Assembly (NCBI RefSeq): GCF_000517065.1
Contig: NZ_KI912105.1
Span: 2,366,820 to 2,430,819 of the forward strand
Direction: 5' to 3'
DNA length: 64,000 nucleotides
DNA from: Alkaliflexus imshenetskii DSM 15055
GTDB lineage: Bacteria; Bacteroidota; Bacteroidia; Bacteroidales; Marinilabiliaceae
How positions within the stretch are numbered: position 1 is the first letter of the stretch; each line of letters opens with the position of its first letter. The notes beneath the pieces are model-generated. The model saw only the letters and a list, made by a program, of their open reading frames with translations, had not been told where the DNA came from and did no database searches. The translations under genes were made by a program, and so were the position numbers. Of the stretch, positions 44,062-52,799 are shown in pieces.

Positions 44062-44227
44062 ATGGCATTATCTTTTCTCTGTCCGTAAGCAATTATATCA
44101 ATAAATGCTTTTGTTTTCGGTTGCCCGGATGGCGATATCAATGTAGGTATGCCTCCCTGACGCAAAATTCTTTATTTTAAGAATCAGATTCAATTATAGT
44201 CTGTAATATTTGTAAAACTGCTGTTTC

Positions 44228-45499
44228 ATGCTGACATTAAAACAGATTCAGGATAATAAACAAGAGGTTGTTGAGCGTCTAAAAATTAAGAACTTTGATG
44301 CGGAAGCGCTTGTTGACCAAATTGTGGCTTTGGATAATAAACGCAAAGCTACCCAAGCCGAAGCCGACGCTCTACAAGCCGAAATGAACAGCCTTTCGAA
44401 AGAAATTGGCCAATTGTTTAAAGATGGCAAGGCAGCCGAAGCAAATGCCGCAAAAGACAAAACTGCCGGATTAAAGGAGCAGATTAAAGAACTTACCACA
44501 ATTCAGGATAATACAGAGAAAGAGTTGCAGGCTCTGTTGGTTCAATTACCCAATTTACCTCACAGCTCTGTGCCCGCAGGTAAATCGGCTAACGACAATC
44601 AGATTGTGAGAGATGGCGGTCAGGTGCCAACACTGACAAACGCGCTTCCCCATTGGGAATTGGCTCGCAAGTATGACATCATCGACTTTGAATTGGGCGT
44701 AAAGCTTACTGGCGCCGGATTTCCTGTTTATAAAGGCAAAGGTGCAAGATTGCAGCGTGCCCTTATTAACTTTTTCCTCGATGAAGCTACTCAGGCCGGA
44801 TATGAGGAGGTTCTACCACCCCTTATGGTGAATGAAGATTCTGGTTTTGGTACTGGTCAGCTGCCAGATAAAGAGGGGCAAATGTATCACGTAACCCTTG
44901 ATAACTTATACCTTATTCCAACGGCTGAGGTTCCGGTTACAAATATTTACCGTGACGTAATTCTCAACGGCAGTGAACTGCCCGTTCGTAATTGTGCCTA
45001 CTCTGCCTGTTTTCGCCGTGAGGCAGGATCTTATGGAAAGGATGTTCGTGGACTCAACCGTCTGCATCAGTTCGATAAGGTTGAAATAGTACAGGTTGCT
45101 CATCCCGACACATCTTACGAAGTGCTCGATGGCATGGTTAACCATGTGCAATCTCTCGTGAGTAAACTGGGTTTACCCTGGCGCATCTTACGTTTATGCG
45201 GTGGCGACATGAGTTTTGCCTCTGCTCTAACATTTGACTTTGAGGTGTTTTCTGCTGCTCAGGAGCGTTGGCTCGAGGTGAGTTCTGTAAGCAACTTCGA
45301 AACCTTCCAGTCTAATCGTCTTAAATTAAGGTTTAAAGAGGAGGGGGATAAGAAGACAAGATTGGCCCACACACTCAACGGCAGCGCACTTGCTTTGCCT
45401 CGTATCATGGCCGCGCTGCTCGAAAATAATCAGTTCGAGGGCGGCATAAGGATTCCGGAGGTGCTTGTGCCATTCTGTGGTTTTGATGTGATCAATTAA
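44228..45499 (+). CDS. serS: Serine-tRNA ligase
   Basis: 423-residue class II synthetase, normal length. The N-terminal 110 residues are the coiled-coil tRNA-binding arm (KQIQDNKQEVVERL to LQALLVQLPN). Motif 1 is near GARLQRALINFFLD, motif 2 CFRREAGSYG, motif 3 LNGSALALPRIMAALLEN. It also can charge tRNA-Sec in organisms that have it. Followed 25 bases later by the DUF4286 gene. Confidence 0.97.
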   Translation: MLTLKQIQDNKQEVVERLKIKNFDAEALVDQIVALDNKRKATQAEADALQAEMNSLSKEIGQLFKDGKAAEANAAKDKTAGLKEQIKELTTIQDNTEKELQALLVQLPNLPHSSVPAGKSANDNQIVRDGGQVPTLTNALPHWELARKYDIIDFELGVKLTGAGFPVYKGKGARLQRALINFFLDEATQAGYEEVLPPLMVNEDSGFGTGQLPDKEGQMYHVTLDNLYLIPTAEVPVTNIYRDVILNGSELPVRNCAYSACFRREAGSYGKDVRGLNRLHQFDKVEIVQVAHPDTSYEVLDGMVNHVQSLVSKLGLPWRILRLCGGDMSFASALTFDFEVFSAAQERWLEVSSVSNFETFQSNRLKLRFKEEGDKKTRLAHTLNGSALALPRIMAALLENNQFEGGIRIPEVLVPFCGFDVIN

Positions 45500-45524
45500 G
45501 TTATCACAATAAATTGAATAGTAT

Positions 45525-45839
45525 ATGACTGAAAGCGCTGGTTATATCTTTAACACCTCCTTTTATGTGCCTGAATCGCGATTCGGGAAATGGCAAGAGT
45601 GGCTGAAAAGCCATCTCTTCCCTGCCACAGAAAAGGTTGTTGCCGGCGTATCTGCTGAAATTTTTGAGGTTGTTTCTGCCCGACCCGACGAGAGCCGGAT
45701 TTTTTCTGTTCAGTGGCGGTGTCATACCATTTTCGAAATAGAGAAACTCGACACATGTGTAGCTGCAGTGCTTCGTGATTTTGGGGCTACATTTGGTGAG
45801 GAGGCAACGCACTTCAGTTCAGTAATGAAAAGGCTCTGA
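45525..45839 (+). CDS. DUF4286 family protein
   Basis: 104 residues; small cytosolic alpha/beta (ferredoxin-like) protein with [21 protein letters not shown] and a C-terminal [18 protein letters not shown]. The family sits directly upstream of ruvC across Bacteroidota; function unknown. Its TGA overlaps the ruvC ATG by one base, so it is translationally coupled with ruvC, possibly hinting at a role in recombination. Confidence 0.85.
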   Translation: MTESAGYIFNTSFYVPESRFGKWQEWLKSHLFPATEKVVAGVSAEIFEVVSARPDESRIFSVQWRCHTIFEIEKLDTCVAAVLRDFGATFGEEATHFSSVMKRL

Positions 45840-46405
45840 TGCAAAAAGCTCCCGGAGAAAAAATTATTTTGGGTATCGACCCTGGAACAACGGTAATGGG
45901 CTATGGCGTGTTGCGTGTAGATGGAAACCGTCCTTCATTGGTGGCAATGGGCGTTTTGGAGTTGCATAAATATGAAGATCATTATCTGAAACTGAAGCGC
46001 ATTTTCGATCGTGTGGTGCAACTTATCGACACCTATCATCCGGATGAACTGGCCATCGAAGCGCCATTTTTCGGGAAAAATGTTCAGTCAATGTTAAAAT
46101 TGGGACGCGCGCAGGGCGTTGCAATGGCCGCGGCATTGTCGCGTTCGTTGCCAATATATGAATATGCCCCTTTACGCATAAAGCAGGCAATTACCGGAAG
46201 GGGAAATGCATCCAAAGAACAAGTGGCTCTTTTTCTTAAGCAGTATCTTAAACTGCAACAGGTCGATGACCAAAAATATCTGGATGCCACTGATGGTCTT
46301 GCTGCTGCTGTGTGTCACTTTTTTCAGGCTCGTAATCCTGTTGCTGAGAAAGGCGTTAAGAGCTGGAAGGAATTCATAAATAAAAATCCCGGCCGGGTAA
46401 AGTAA
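45839..46405 (+). CDS. ruvC: Holliday junction resolvase RuvC
   Basis: 188 residues. Endonuclease that cuts Holliday junctions with RuvAB. Catalytic acids are seen in [29 protein letters not shown], and [14 protein letters not shown]. Length is normal. Its 3' end forms part of the terminator hairpin shared with the HIT gene. Confidence 0.96.
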   Translation: MQKAPGEKIILGIDPGTTVMGYGVLRVDGNRPSLVAMGVLELHKYEDHYLKLKRIFDRVVQLIDTYHPDELAIEAPFFGKNVQSMLKLGRAQGVAMAAALSRSLPIYEYAPLRIKQAITGRGNASKEQVALFLKQYLKLQQVDDQKYLDATDGLAAAVCHFFQARNPVAEKGVKSWKEFINKNPGRVK

Positions 46406-46426
46406 AACTTTTCCGGTCGGGATTTT
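46383..46426. terminator. Terminator overlapping the ruvC stop
   Basis: AAAATCCCG (46383-46391) plus CCGG pairs with CCGG-T-CGGGATTTT (46413-46426), a 13-14 bp stem with one G-T. It contains the ruvC stop codon and can serve the converging HIT gene as well. Confidence 0.7.
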
Positions 46427-46445
46427 CTGTTTTCTGTTGTGACAA

Positions 46446-46841
46446 TTAGCTGAGGTGGTTTCTGATACCTGCTGCAATAGACTCCATCTCTTCTTGACTT
46501 AGCTTTAGTTTAGGCCGCGAGAAGCTGATGTCTGATTCAGTTTGTAATGGCACCAGATGTATGTGCGCATGGGGTACTTCAAGCCCCAAAACAGCCACGC
46601 CAATCCGCTTGCATTCTATGGTTTTCTCGATGGCCAAAGCCACCTTTTTCGCAAAGGTGGTTAATCCTGCCAGCAAGTCATCATCCAAATCAAACACATA
46701 GTCTGTTTCCTGCTTTGGAATTACCAGTGTATGACCTTTTGCCAAAGGGTTAATGTCCAAAAATGCAAAGTACTTGTCGCTCTCGGCTAATTTGTAGCAG
46801 GGGATTTCACCACGCACAATTTTTGAGAAAATAGTTGACAT
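46446..46841 (-). CDS. HIT family (histidine triad) nucleotide-binding protein
   Basis: 131 residues from the ATG at 46841, giving the typical MSTIFSKIVRGEIPCYKL start (the open frame upstream is discarded). HIT motif HAHIHLVP near residue 98 holds the catalytic His triad; DINPLAKGHTLVIPK is the other family block. HinT-like purine nucleoside phosphoramidase/adenylyl hydrolase; physiological substrate unknown. Downstream of greA, with an inverted repeat between. Confidence 0.94.
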   Translation of the reverse strand: MSTIFSKIVRGEIPCYKLAESDKYFAFLDINPLAKGHTLVIPKQETDYVFDLDDDLLAGLTTFAKKVALAIEKTIECKRIGVAVLGLEVPHAHIHLVPLQTESDISFSRPKLKLSQEEMESIAAGIRNHLS

Positions 46842-46878
46842 TGTATTGGTCTTAAGGGTTTTGATAAACGTACATAAA

Positions 46879-46941
46879 TTAAGACAGACAATCAAGAATT
46901 TCAAGTTTTTAGTCTTAAAAACGCTTGTTTGTCTGTCTTAA
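46879..46941. repeat. Inverted repeat upstream of the HIT gene
   Basis: TTAAGACAGACAA (46879-46891) is a perfect 13-base inverted repeat with TTGTCTGTCTTAA (46929-46941), spacer 37 bases. A further TTAAGAC-like half-site lies inside. It could fold as a greA 3' hairpin or serve as an operator for the HIT gene. Confidence 0.6.
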
Positions 46942-46971
46942 ATGGGATAATTATGTCCGCTAACCTGCTTC

Positions 46972-47445
46972 TTACAGGGATATATCCAGAATTTCGAACG
47001 GCATCATGCCGGATGGAACCTGAATGTCCACCTTGTCGCCTACTTTTTTCCCCAATAAACCCTGAGCAATGGGTGTAGAAATCGAGATTTTACCTGCTTT
47101 CAGATCTGCTTCGCTTTCTGAAACCAGCGTATAGGTCATTACTGAATTACTCTTAAGGTTCTTTATTTTAACCTTATTCATTATTTGAACTTTTGATGTA
47201 TCCAGTTTTGATTCGTCGATTAATCTGCTGCCGGCAATGGTCTCCTTTAGTCTGGCAATTTTCATTTCCAACAACCCCTGAGCCTCTTTGGCCGCATCAT
47301 ATTCAGCGTTTTCAGAGAGGTCGCCCTTGTCGCGCGCCTCTGCTATTTGTCTGGATATACGGGGCCTTTCAACCGATTCCAGTTGTATCAATTCTTCACG
47401 TAGCTTTTTCAGGCCCTCTTCTGTGATGTAACTCACTTTAGACAT
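46972..47445 (-). CDS. greA: Transcription elongation factor GreA
   Basis: 157 residues. Rescues backtracked RNA polymerase by stimulating transcript cleavage. N-terminal coiled coil (about 1-75) carries the acidic tip in EARDKGDLSENAEYDAAKEAQ (motif DLSENAEY with the catalytic acids); the C-terminal FKBP-like domain has ISISTPIAQGLLGKKVGD. It is preceded by an unusually strong Shine-Dalgarno-like site. Confidence 0.96.
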   Translation of the reverse strand: MSKVSYITEEGLKKLREELIQLESVERPRISRQIAEARDKGDLSENAEYDAAKEAQGLLEMKIARLKETIAGSRLIDESKLDTSKVQIMNKVKIKNLKSNSVMTYTLVSESEADLKAGKISISTPIAQGLLGKKVGDKVDIQVPSGMMPFEILDISL

Positions 47446-47451
47446 GTTTTA

Positions 47452-47459
47452 CTCCTCCT
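47452..47459 (-). promoter_or_regulatory. Strong Shine-Dalgarno-like site of greA
   Basis: Minus strand AGGAGGAG lies six bases before the ATG, a near-perfect match to the 16S 3' end. This is out of place in a phylum that rarely uses such sites. Confidence 0.7.
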
Positions 47460-47487
47460 GATTTTAATTTAATAAGGTTAAATAATG

Positions 47488-47517
47488 AAAGAATCCCGAA
47501 TGTACTCGGGACTCTTT
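47488..47517 (-). terminator. Possible terminator of the small membrane gene
   Basis: TCCCGA / TCGGGA with flanking AAAGAA/CTCTTT forms a stem of about 12 bp with one mismatch; the T tail is weak. Confidence 0.45.
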
Positions 47518-47584
47518 GCTGTTTTTGCAGCAAAAGTTTGTTAATAAAATTTTCTGATTTGTTGTGGTTTAGCTCTCTGACCGG

Positions 47585-48046
47585 TTAGTAATTTGGTCTT
47601 TTGATAATCTCCGCGTAAATGATTGCGTTTCTTAAATCAAGCGGTTCATTTTCCCAGTAAGAGACATGCTCGGTTGGTTCCTCTTTGGCTAAACTTTTTC
47701 GGATCTGTCGTGGTGTAATCCGCGTAATCCGTTCAGGTCTTTTTAAAGCGTCTGATTTTTTGATGGTCTTGTAGTCTGGCCTTTTGTATTGCAGCGGTCT
47801 GTGTTTAATTCTGTCAGGCTGCATGGGGATAACGGCGCTATCAGTGCTTTTTTCTTTTGGTTCTGCCTTCCCCTTGTCAAACCAATCATCGAAAGAGGGA
47901 AATGCTTCTCCGGGGTACTCTTCAACTTCATGTTCGGGCATAACACTCCCATCCTGACCGGCACCCTTTGCTTTTTTGTATATACTAAAAGCAAGTGCAG
48001 CGACCATCACGAGAATGTATAATATGTCTCCCAATCCGTTGTCCAT
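47585..48046 (-). CDS. Single-pass membrane protein of unknown function, Bacteroidota-specific
   Basis: 153 residues: N-terminal helix (about 7-23), a charged linker, and a conserved tail LDLRNAIIYAEIIKRPNY. Proteins of this layout (short MDN start, helix, long disordered middle, conserved DLRxAIIxxEILxRPY end) are common next to greA in this phylum. No known function. It precedes greA on the same strand, but a hairpin separates them. Confidence 0.7.
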   Translation of the reverse strand: MDNGLGDILYILVMVAALAFSIYKKAKGAGQDGSVMPEHEVEEYPGEAFPSFDDWFDKGKAEPKEKSTDSAVIPMQPDRIKHRPLQYKRPDYKTIKKSDALKRPERITRITPRQIRKSLAKEEPTEHVSYWENEPLDLRNAIIYAEIIKRPNY

Positions 48047-48297
48047 GTAAAAAAAATATTAGCTAAATTTAGCCTGTACAAAGCAAATAACCAAATAAAG
48101 CAGTCTCTATTTTAGATTGAGCTGCTTCAATGGGTTTTTTATTTATACTTAACAGGCTTATTGTGATGATGTTATTGTTTTTATTCGGTGCTTGTTCAAG
48201 TATTGTATGATTGTTGCTAGTCCAATTGTTGAAAATGCAGGTTTTTGCCACCTTTAATGACAAAGACACTGCAAGTACCATACCAATTATCAAAATT

Positions 48298-48738
48298 ATG
48301 ACATCCAAAGCTAAGCATTGGTTCATTATTCTTTCTACGGCAATATTGCTTTTTGGTTGCAATAAAAGTGAACATCCTGTTCCCAATGTGTCGTTTCAGG
48401 CCCGATTTGATTTGATGTTGCCGCAGTATTCCGGTGAACTGTTTATGGCTAATCGCGACAGATATGGCAACAGGGCAGGCTATTCCGGCATTATTGTTTA
48501 CCGGCATGGCCCCGCTGAATATAGTGCTTATGAACGTTTTTGCCCATACGATAAGGATGTGAGATGTGTTGTGACGCCGGAGGATGGAAACTTAACAGCG
48601 AAATGTAATTGCTGTGGCTCCGAATATCTTATCAGTTCGCCTTTTGGTGCCGACATTGTGAACGGACCGGCCAAGTACTCCTTAAAGCCTTATAAAACCC
48701 GCATGGAAGGGATGAACGTGCTGGTAGTGTACAATTAA
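48298..48738 (+). CDS. Lipoprotein with a Rieske-like, Cys-rich domain
   Basis: 146 residues from the ATG at 48298. Signal peptide with lipobox LFGC (Cys20). The fold resembles a Rieske domain (YSAYERFCPYDKDVRC ... AKCNCCGSEYLI ... GPAKYSLKPY), but the two ligand His of the CxH and CxxH boxes are replaced by Tyr and Cys. This Cys-only form recurs in Bacteroidota and is probably a different metal site or none. Function unknown. Ends at a strong bidirectional terminator. Confidence 0.7.
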   Translation: MTSKAKHWFIILSTAILLFGCNKSEHPVPNVSFQARFDLMLPQYSGELFMANRDRYGNRAGYSGIIVYRHGPAEYSAYERFCPYDKDVRCVVTPEDGNLTAKCNCCGSEYLISSPFGADIVNGPAKYSLKPYKTRMEGMNVLVVYN

Positions 48739-48739
48739 C

Positions 48740-48774
48740 AAGCGGAATGCCTCTCTAAGTAAGGCACTCCGCTT
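48740..48774. terminator. Bidirectional intrinsic terminator
   Basis: AAGCGGAATGCCT (48740-48752) pairs with AGGCACTCCGCTT (48762-48774) with one mismatch, followed by T-rich sequence. It ends both the lipoprotein gene and the minus-strand ahcY run. Confidence 0.8.
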
Positions 48775-48818
48775 TTCTATGTTTTGCCAATTTTTGAATG
48801 TCGGCAACTGTTTACGAT

Positions 48819-50234
48819 TTAGTATCTGTAGTGCTCCGGTTTATAGGGTCCTTCAGCCGAAATGCCTAAATATTCGGCCTGAGCCTTTGATAAACGTGTC
48901 AGCTTAACTCCCAGCTTACCCAGGTGAAGGCGCGCCACCTCTTCGTCGAGCTGTTTTGGCAAAGTATAAACGCCCAGTTCATAGTTGTTCTTCCAGAGTT
49001 CGAGCTGCGCAAGTGTTTGGTTTGTGAATGAGTTGCTCATTACAAAACTAGGGTGGCCTGTGGCATTACCCAGGTTTACAAGCCTACCTCTCGATAATAG
49101 AATGATGCAATGTCCGTCGGGGAAAACAAACTGGTCAACCTGGGGTTTGATGTTAATTTCTTTGATGCCCGGGTATTTAACCAGCTTTTCTACCTGTATT
49201 TCGTTGTCAAAATGGCCTATGTTACACACGATGGCAGTGTCTTTCATCTTCTCCATGTGTTCCACTGTGATGACGTCGCGGTTGCCGGTTGCCGTCACAA
49301 AAATGTCAGCTTCGGCAAGTGTATCTTCCACAGTGGTCACCTCGTAGCCTTCCATTGCTGCCTGAAGCGCACAAATAGGATCTATTTCGGTAACCAAAAC
49401 ACGTGCGCCAAAACCACGCATACTCTGAGCGCAGCCTTTACCCACATCACCATATCCGCATACCACAACTGTTTTGCCTGCCACCATTACATCTGTGCCT
49501 CGTTTAATCCCGTCTGCCAAACTTTCACGGCATCCATAGAGGTTGTCGAACTTAGATTTTGTAACGGAATCGTTTACGTTGATGGCTGGAAAAAGAAGCT
49601 CTCCTTTTTCCATCATCTGATAGAGACGGTGTACGCCAGTAGTTGTCTCCTCGCTAACGCCCTTAACACCGGCAGCAACTTTTTGCCAGCGCTTGTTGTT
49701 GGATGCATAGAGTTGTCCCATTAACACCATCAACTCCCTGAAATCTTCTCCTTCAGTACTATAGTCTTTTTTCAGGATGTCAGGGTTTTTTTCTATTTCA
49801 ACACCTTTGTGAATCATTAGTGTGGCATCGCCGCCATCGTCTACGATAAGGTCTGGACCGGTACCGTTGCCAAAGTCCAAAGCTCTTTCGGTACACCACC
49901 AGTATTCGGCCAATGTTTCGCCTTTCCAGGCAAAAACGGGGATTCCTGCCTGCGCAATGGCTGCAGCAGCATGATCCTGCGTGGAATATATGTTACAGCT
50001 GGCCCATCTTACGGTGGCACCCAAATGTGCCAGGGTTTCGATGAGCACCGCGGTCTGCACCGTCATGTGAAGTGAACCCATGATTTTTGCGCCTTTCAAA
50101 GGTTTCTCCTTGCCGTGTTTTTCGCGTAAGGCCATAAGCCCCGGCATCTCTTTTTCTGCGAGAAGAATCTCTTTGCGGCCATATTCAGCCAACGAAAGGT
50201 CGCTCACCTTAAAGTCCTGTTGTTGCATTTCCAT
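48819..50234 (-). CDS. ahcY: Adenosylhomocysteinase
   Basis: 471 residues. Hydrolyses S-adenosylhomocysteine to adenosine and homocysteine in the methyl cycle. NAD-binding loop [41 protein letters not shown], and the C-terminal KPEHYRY tail are canonical. Last gene of the prfB-arsC-ribF-ahcY run; ribF ends 27 bases before its start. Confidence 0.97.
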   Translation of the reverse strand: MEMQQQDFKVSDLSLAEYGRKEILLAEKEMPGLMALREKHGKEKPLKGAKIMGSLHMTVQTAVLIETLAHLGATVRWASCNIYSTQDHAAAAIAQAGIPVFAWKGETLAEYWWCTERALDFGNGTGPDLIVDDGGDATLMIHKGVEIEKNPDILKKDYSTEGEDFRELMVLMGQLYASNNKRWQKVAAGVKGVSEETTTGVHRLYQMMEKGELLFPAINVNDSVTKSKFDNLYGCRESLADGIKRGTDVMVAGKTVVVCGYGDVGKGCAQSMRGFGARVLVTEIDPICALQAAMEGYEVTTVEDTLAEADIFVTATGNRDVITVEHMEKMKDTAIVCNIGHFDNEIQVEKLVKYPGIKEINIKPQVDQFVFPDGHCIILLSRGRLVNLGNATGHPSFVMSNSFTNQTLAQLELWKNNYELGVYTLPKQLDEEVARLHLGKLGVKLTRLSKAQAEYLGISAEGPYKPEHYRY

Positions 50235-50261
50235 ATTCTGTTTTTTGGATGATGATTGTTG

Positions 50262-51206
50262 TTATTGCGTTAGGGTATAGTTATTTAGGATGCTTCTGAT
50301 TTGAGACTCGTCTCGCTTGAGTTGTTCTCTGAGTTCGTCCAGTCCCGGAAATTTCATCTCTTCTCGTGTTTTGGTTAAAAACTGCAAGGAGACTTCTTCG
50401 GAATAGATGTCGTCATGAAAATCAAGTATGTGCACCTCTATGGAGCGGTTGTCCATTTGATTGTTGACCGTTGGTCTGATGCCAATGTTAACCATTCCGC
50501 CAAAAATTTTACCCAGCACTTTTACACGACAGGCATACACCCCGTCGGGTGGTACTAGTTTTGCCTTTTCACTAATAATGAGGTTGGCTGTTGGATAGGC
50601 CAGTTTTCGTCCCAGCTTCATACCACCGGTGACCTGCCCCGAAATGGTATAGGAATATCCCAGCAAAAAGTTTGCTTGTGGAATATTTCCTTCCATCAGC
50701 AGGTTTCTGATTTTCGTTGAACTGGGGTAGTGACCATCAATGTCGATGTGCCTGAATTGGCTAAGCTCAAACCCATATTTTCCTGCATACCTGATGTTGT
50801 CTTCCAGTGTGGAGCCCCCCTTGCCAAATCTATGGTTGTAACCAATTACCAGATGCTTCATCCGGATTTTTTCAACCAGAATTTGGCGTATAAACTCTTC
50901 CGCTGAAAGGGTGTAAACCGACTCATCAAAAGGTAGCACCACAAGGTGATCGATGCCTAGTTCACTGATTATGTTGATTTTTTCTTCGAGAGTGGTCAGA
51001 AGACGAAGTTTTTGTACGTCCTGATTTAGAACGATGCGCGGATGTGGCCAAAATGTTACGGCAACGGATTCAGCTCCTTCAGCGCTTGCCAGATGCTTTA
51101 CACGCTCCAGCAGCGCCCGATGGCCAGGATGTACTCCGTCAAAAGTACCCATGGTTACGATGGCGTTACTGCCGGTATATGCATCGAGTGAGGAGTGGAT
51201 TTGCAT
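50262..51206 (-). CDS. ribF: Bifunctional riboflavin kinase / FAD synthetase
   Basis: 314 residues from the ATG at 51206, giving the N-terminus MQIHSSLDAYTGSNAIVT; the upstream open frame overlaps arsC and is rejected. The adenylyltransferase domain has TMGTFDGVHPGHRALL and YNHRFGKGG; the flavokinase domain has GMKLGRKLAYPTAN and PPDGVYACRV. It makes FMN and FAD. Starts 13 bases after the arsC stop. Confidence 0.95.
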   Translation of the reverse strand: MQIHSSLDAYTGSNAIVTMGTFDGVHPGHRALLERVKHLASAEGAESVAVTFWPHPRIVLNQDVQKLRLLTTLEEKINIISELGIDHLVVLPFDESVYTLSAEEFIRQILVEKIRMKHLVIGYNHRFGKGGSTLEDNIRYAGKYGFELSQFRHIDIDGHYPSSTKIRNLLMEGNIPQANFLLGYSYTISGQVTGGMKLGRKLAYPTANLIISEKAKLVPPDGVYACRVKVLGKIFGGMVNIGIRPTVNNQMDNRSIEVHILDFHDDIYSEEVSLQFLTKTREEMKFPGLDELREQLKRDESQIRSILNNYTLTQ

Positions 51207-51219
51207 GAAATCTATAGTT

Positions 51220-51561
51220 TCAAAGGATATCGAATATTTTATTGAAGGGACGGCCAATGACAGCTTTGTCACCATTAATTACCACTGGTCTCTCGATGAG
51301 TCGTGGGTTTTGAGATAGTATCTCAAACCACTGGTCGTCCGAAAGTGTCTTTCCCTTTAATTCTGATTTATATAGCGCCTCAGTTTTTCGCACCCAATCA
51401 ATTGGTTTGATGCCAATTTTATTCGCAATTTCCCTGAGTTCTTCGGCACTAAGCGGATTGTCTATGTATCGTATCTCTTCAGCTTCAACACCTTTCTCGG
51501 CAAGGTAATTGAATACTTCTCTGCTTTTTGTGCACCGCGGATTGTGAAGTATCTGTATCAT
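51220..51561 (-). CDS. arsC: ArsC-family (glutaredoxin-type) reductase
   Basis: 113 residues, thioredoxin-like fold with Cys10 in NPRCTKSREVFNYL and the C-terminal NPRLIERPVVINGDKAVIGRP stretch of ArsC/YffB-type proteins. May reduce arsenate with glutathione-like thiols, but many family members do something else, and no arsB/acr3 is present here. Lies two bases after prfB, so is in the same transcript. Confidence 0.85.
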   Translation of the reverse strand: MIQILHNPRCTKSREVFNYLAEKGVEAEEIRYIDNPLSAEELREIANKIGIKPIDWVRKTEALYKSELKGKTLSDDQWFEILSQNPRLIERPVVINGDKAVIGRPFNKIFDIL

Positions 51562-51563
51562 TG

Positions 51564-52671
51564 TTAATTTTTTTCAAATACGTCGGCAGCCCCAAACTCC
51601 ATCAGGTATGCTTTAATAAAATCATCGATGTCGCCATCAAGTACAGCCTGCACATTGCTGGTTTCGTGGTTTGTGCGCACATCTTTTACCAGTTTATATG
51701 GCTGGAGTACGTATGATCTGATTTGCGAACCCCATTCAATTTTCTTTTTTTGCGCTTCTATTTTGTTTACCTCTTCCATCTTTTTTTGCAGCTCCATTTC
51801 ATAGAGTTGCGATTTCAGGATGCGAAGCGCATTCTCTTTATTTCCTCCTTGCGAACGTGATTCGGTGTTTTCAATTACGATACCTGTTGGTGCGTGGCGC
51901 AAACGTACGCCCGTTTCAACTTTGTTCACGTTCTGACCGCCAGCACCGCTCGAGCGGAAAGTCTCCCAGGTAATATCTGCCGGGTTTATCTCAACTTCAA
52001 TAGTGTCATCAATAAGGGGGATAACAAATACTGAAGTAAATGATGTCATCCGTTTATTGGCTGAGTTGAATGGCGACAAACGTACCAACCTGTGAACGCC
52101 ATTCTCTCCTTTGAGATAGCCGTAGGCGTATTCACCCTCAAATTGGATGGTTACTGTTTTAATTCCGGCTTCGTCACCATCAAGCACATGGGTTATGTTT
52201 ACTTTGTATTTGTTTTTTTCGCCCCAGCGCAAATACATGCGCATTAGCATTTGTGCCCAGTCCTGGCTTTCGGTGCCGCCGGCTCCGGCGTTAATTTTTA
52301 GTATGGCACCCAATTTATCTTCTTCTTTCTGCAACATGTTTCGCAGTTCGAGATCTTCAATCAGGTTTTTTGCCAATTTTAATGCATTTTGCACATCTGC
52401 TTCTTCGGCTTCGCCCTCTTTAAAAAAGTCGTATAGTACCGTTAAATCATCTATGGCTGCTTTGGCTTGGTTGTAACCGTTTACCCATGCTTTGATCTCT
52501 TTGAGTTTCTTCATCTGCTCTTCCGCCTTTTTTGCGTCGTCCCAGAATCCGGGTGCCTGAGTTCTCAGTTCTTCTTCTTCAATCTCAATTTTCTTGCGAT
52601 CGATGTCAAAGGTACCTCCTCAGCGCCAGCTCTCTGCCGCTTAAATCTTTAATTTGTTCTGGAGTAATCAT
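51564..52671 (-). CDS. prfB: Peptide chain release factor 2 (programmed +1 frameshift)
   Basis: 368-residue product if joined: codons 1-21 (52671-52609) read [21 protein letters not shown], then in-frame TGA at 52608-52606; skipping one base gives the second frame, [14 protein letters not shown] onward to 51564. The second part shows the RF2 tripeptide SPF and GGQ in [11 protein letters not shown]2 reads UGA and UAA, and the frameshift is the known autoregulation by RF2 level. An independent start at the Met at 52514 would drop domain 1's first half, so the frameshift explanation is preferred. Confidence 0.95.
52606..52620 (-). promoter_or_regulatory. RF2 programmed frameshift site
   Basis: Minus strand AGGAGG TAC CTT TGA C: internal Shine-Dalgarno-like AGGAGG (52620-52615), slippery CTT and weak stop TGA followed by C, matching the classical E. 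coli arrangement (AGGGGGUAUCUUUGAC). Confidence 0.92.
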
Positions 52672-52799
52672 GTTTTAACTAATGTTTTATATGATTGTAT
52701 ATCTGTGAGAGAAACAGGGGGCAAATTTACTAAAAATATGGGTCATAATTGCATTGATGCCAAAATGACAGGCCAGGCCTTTTGCCCCAATGTGCGGTT

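Noticed and set aside
51564-52514. prfB as a truncated gene starting at an internal Met.
   Set aside because: The upstream frame and the AGGAGG-TAC-CTT-TGA-C signal show the classic programmed frameshift, so the gene is whole.
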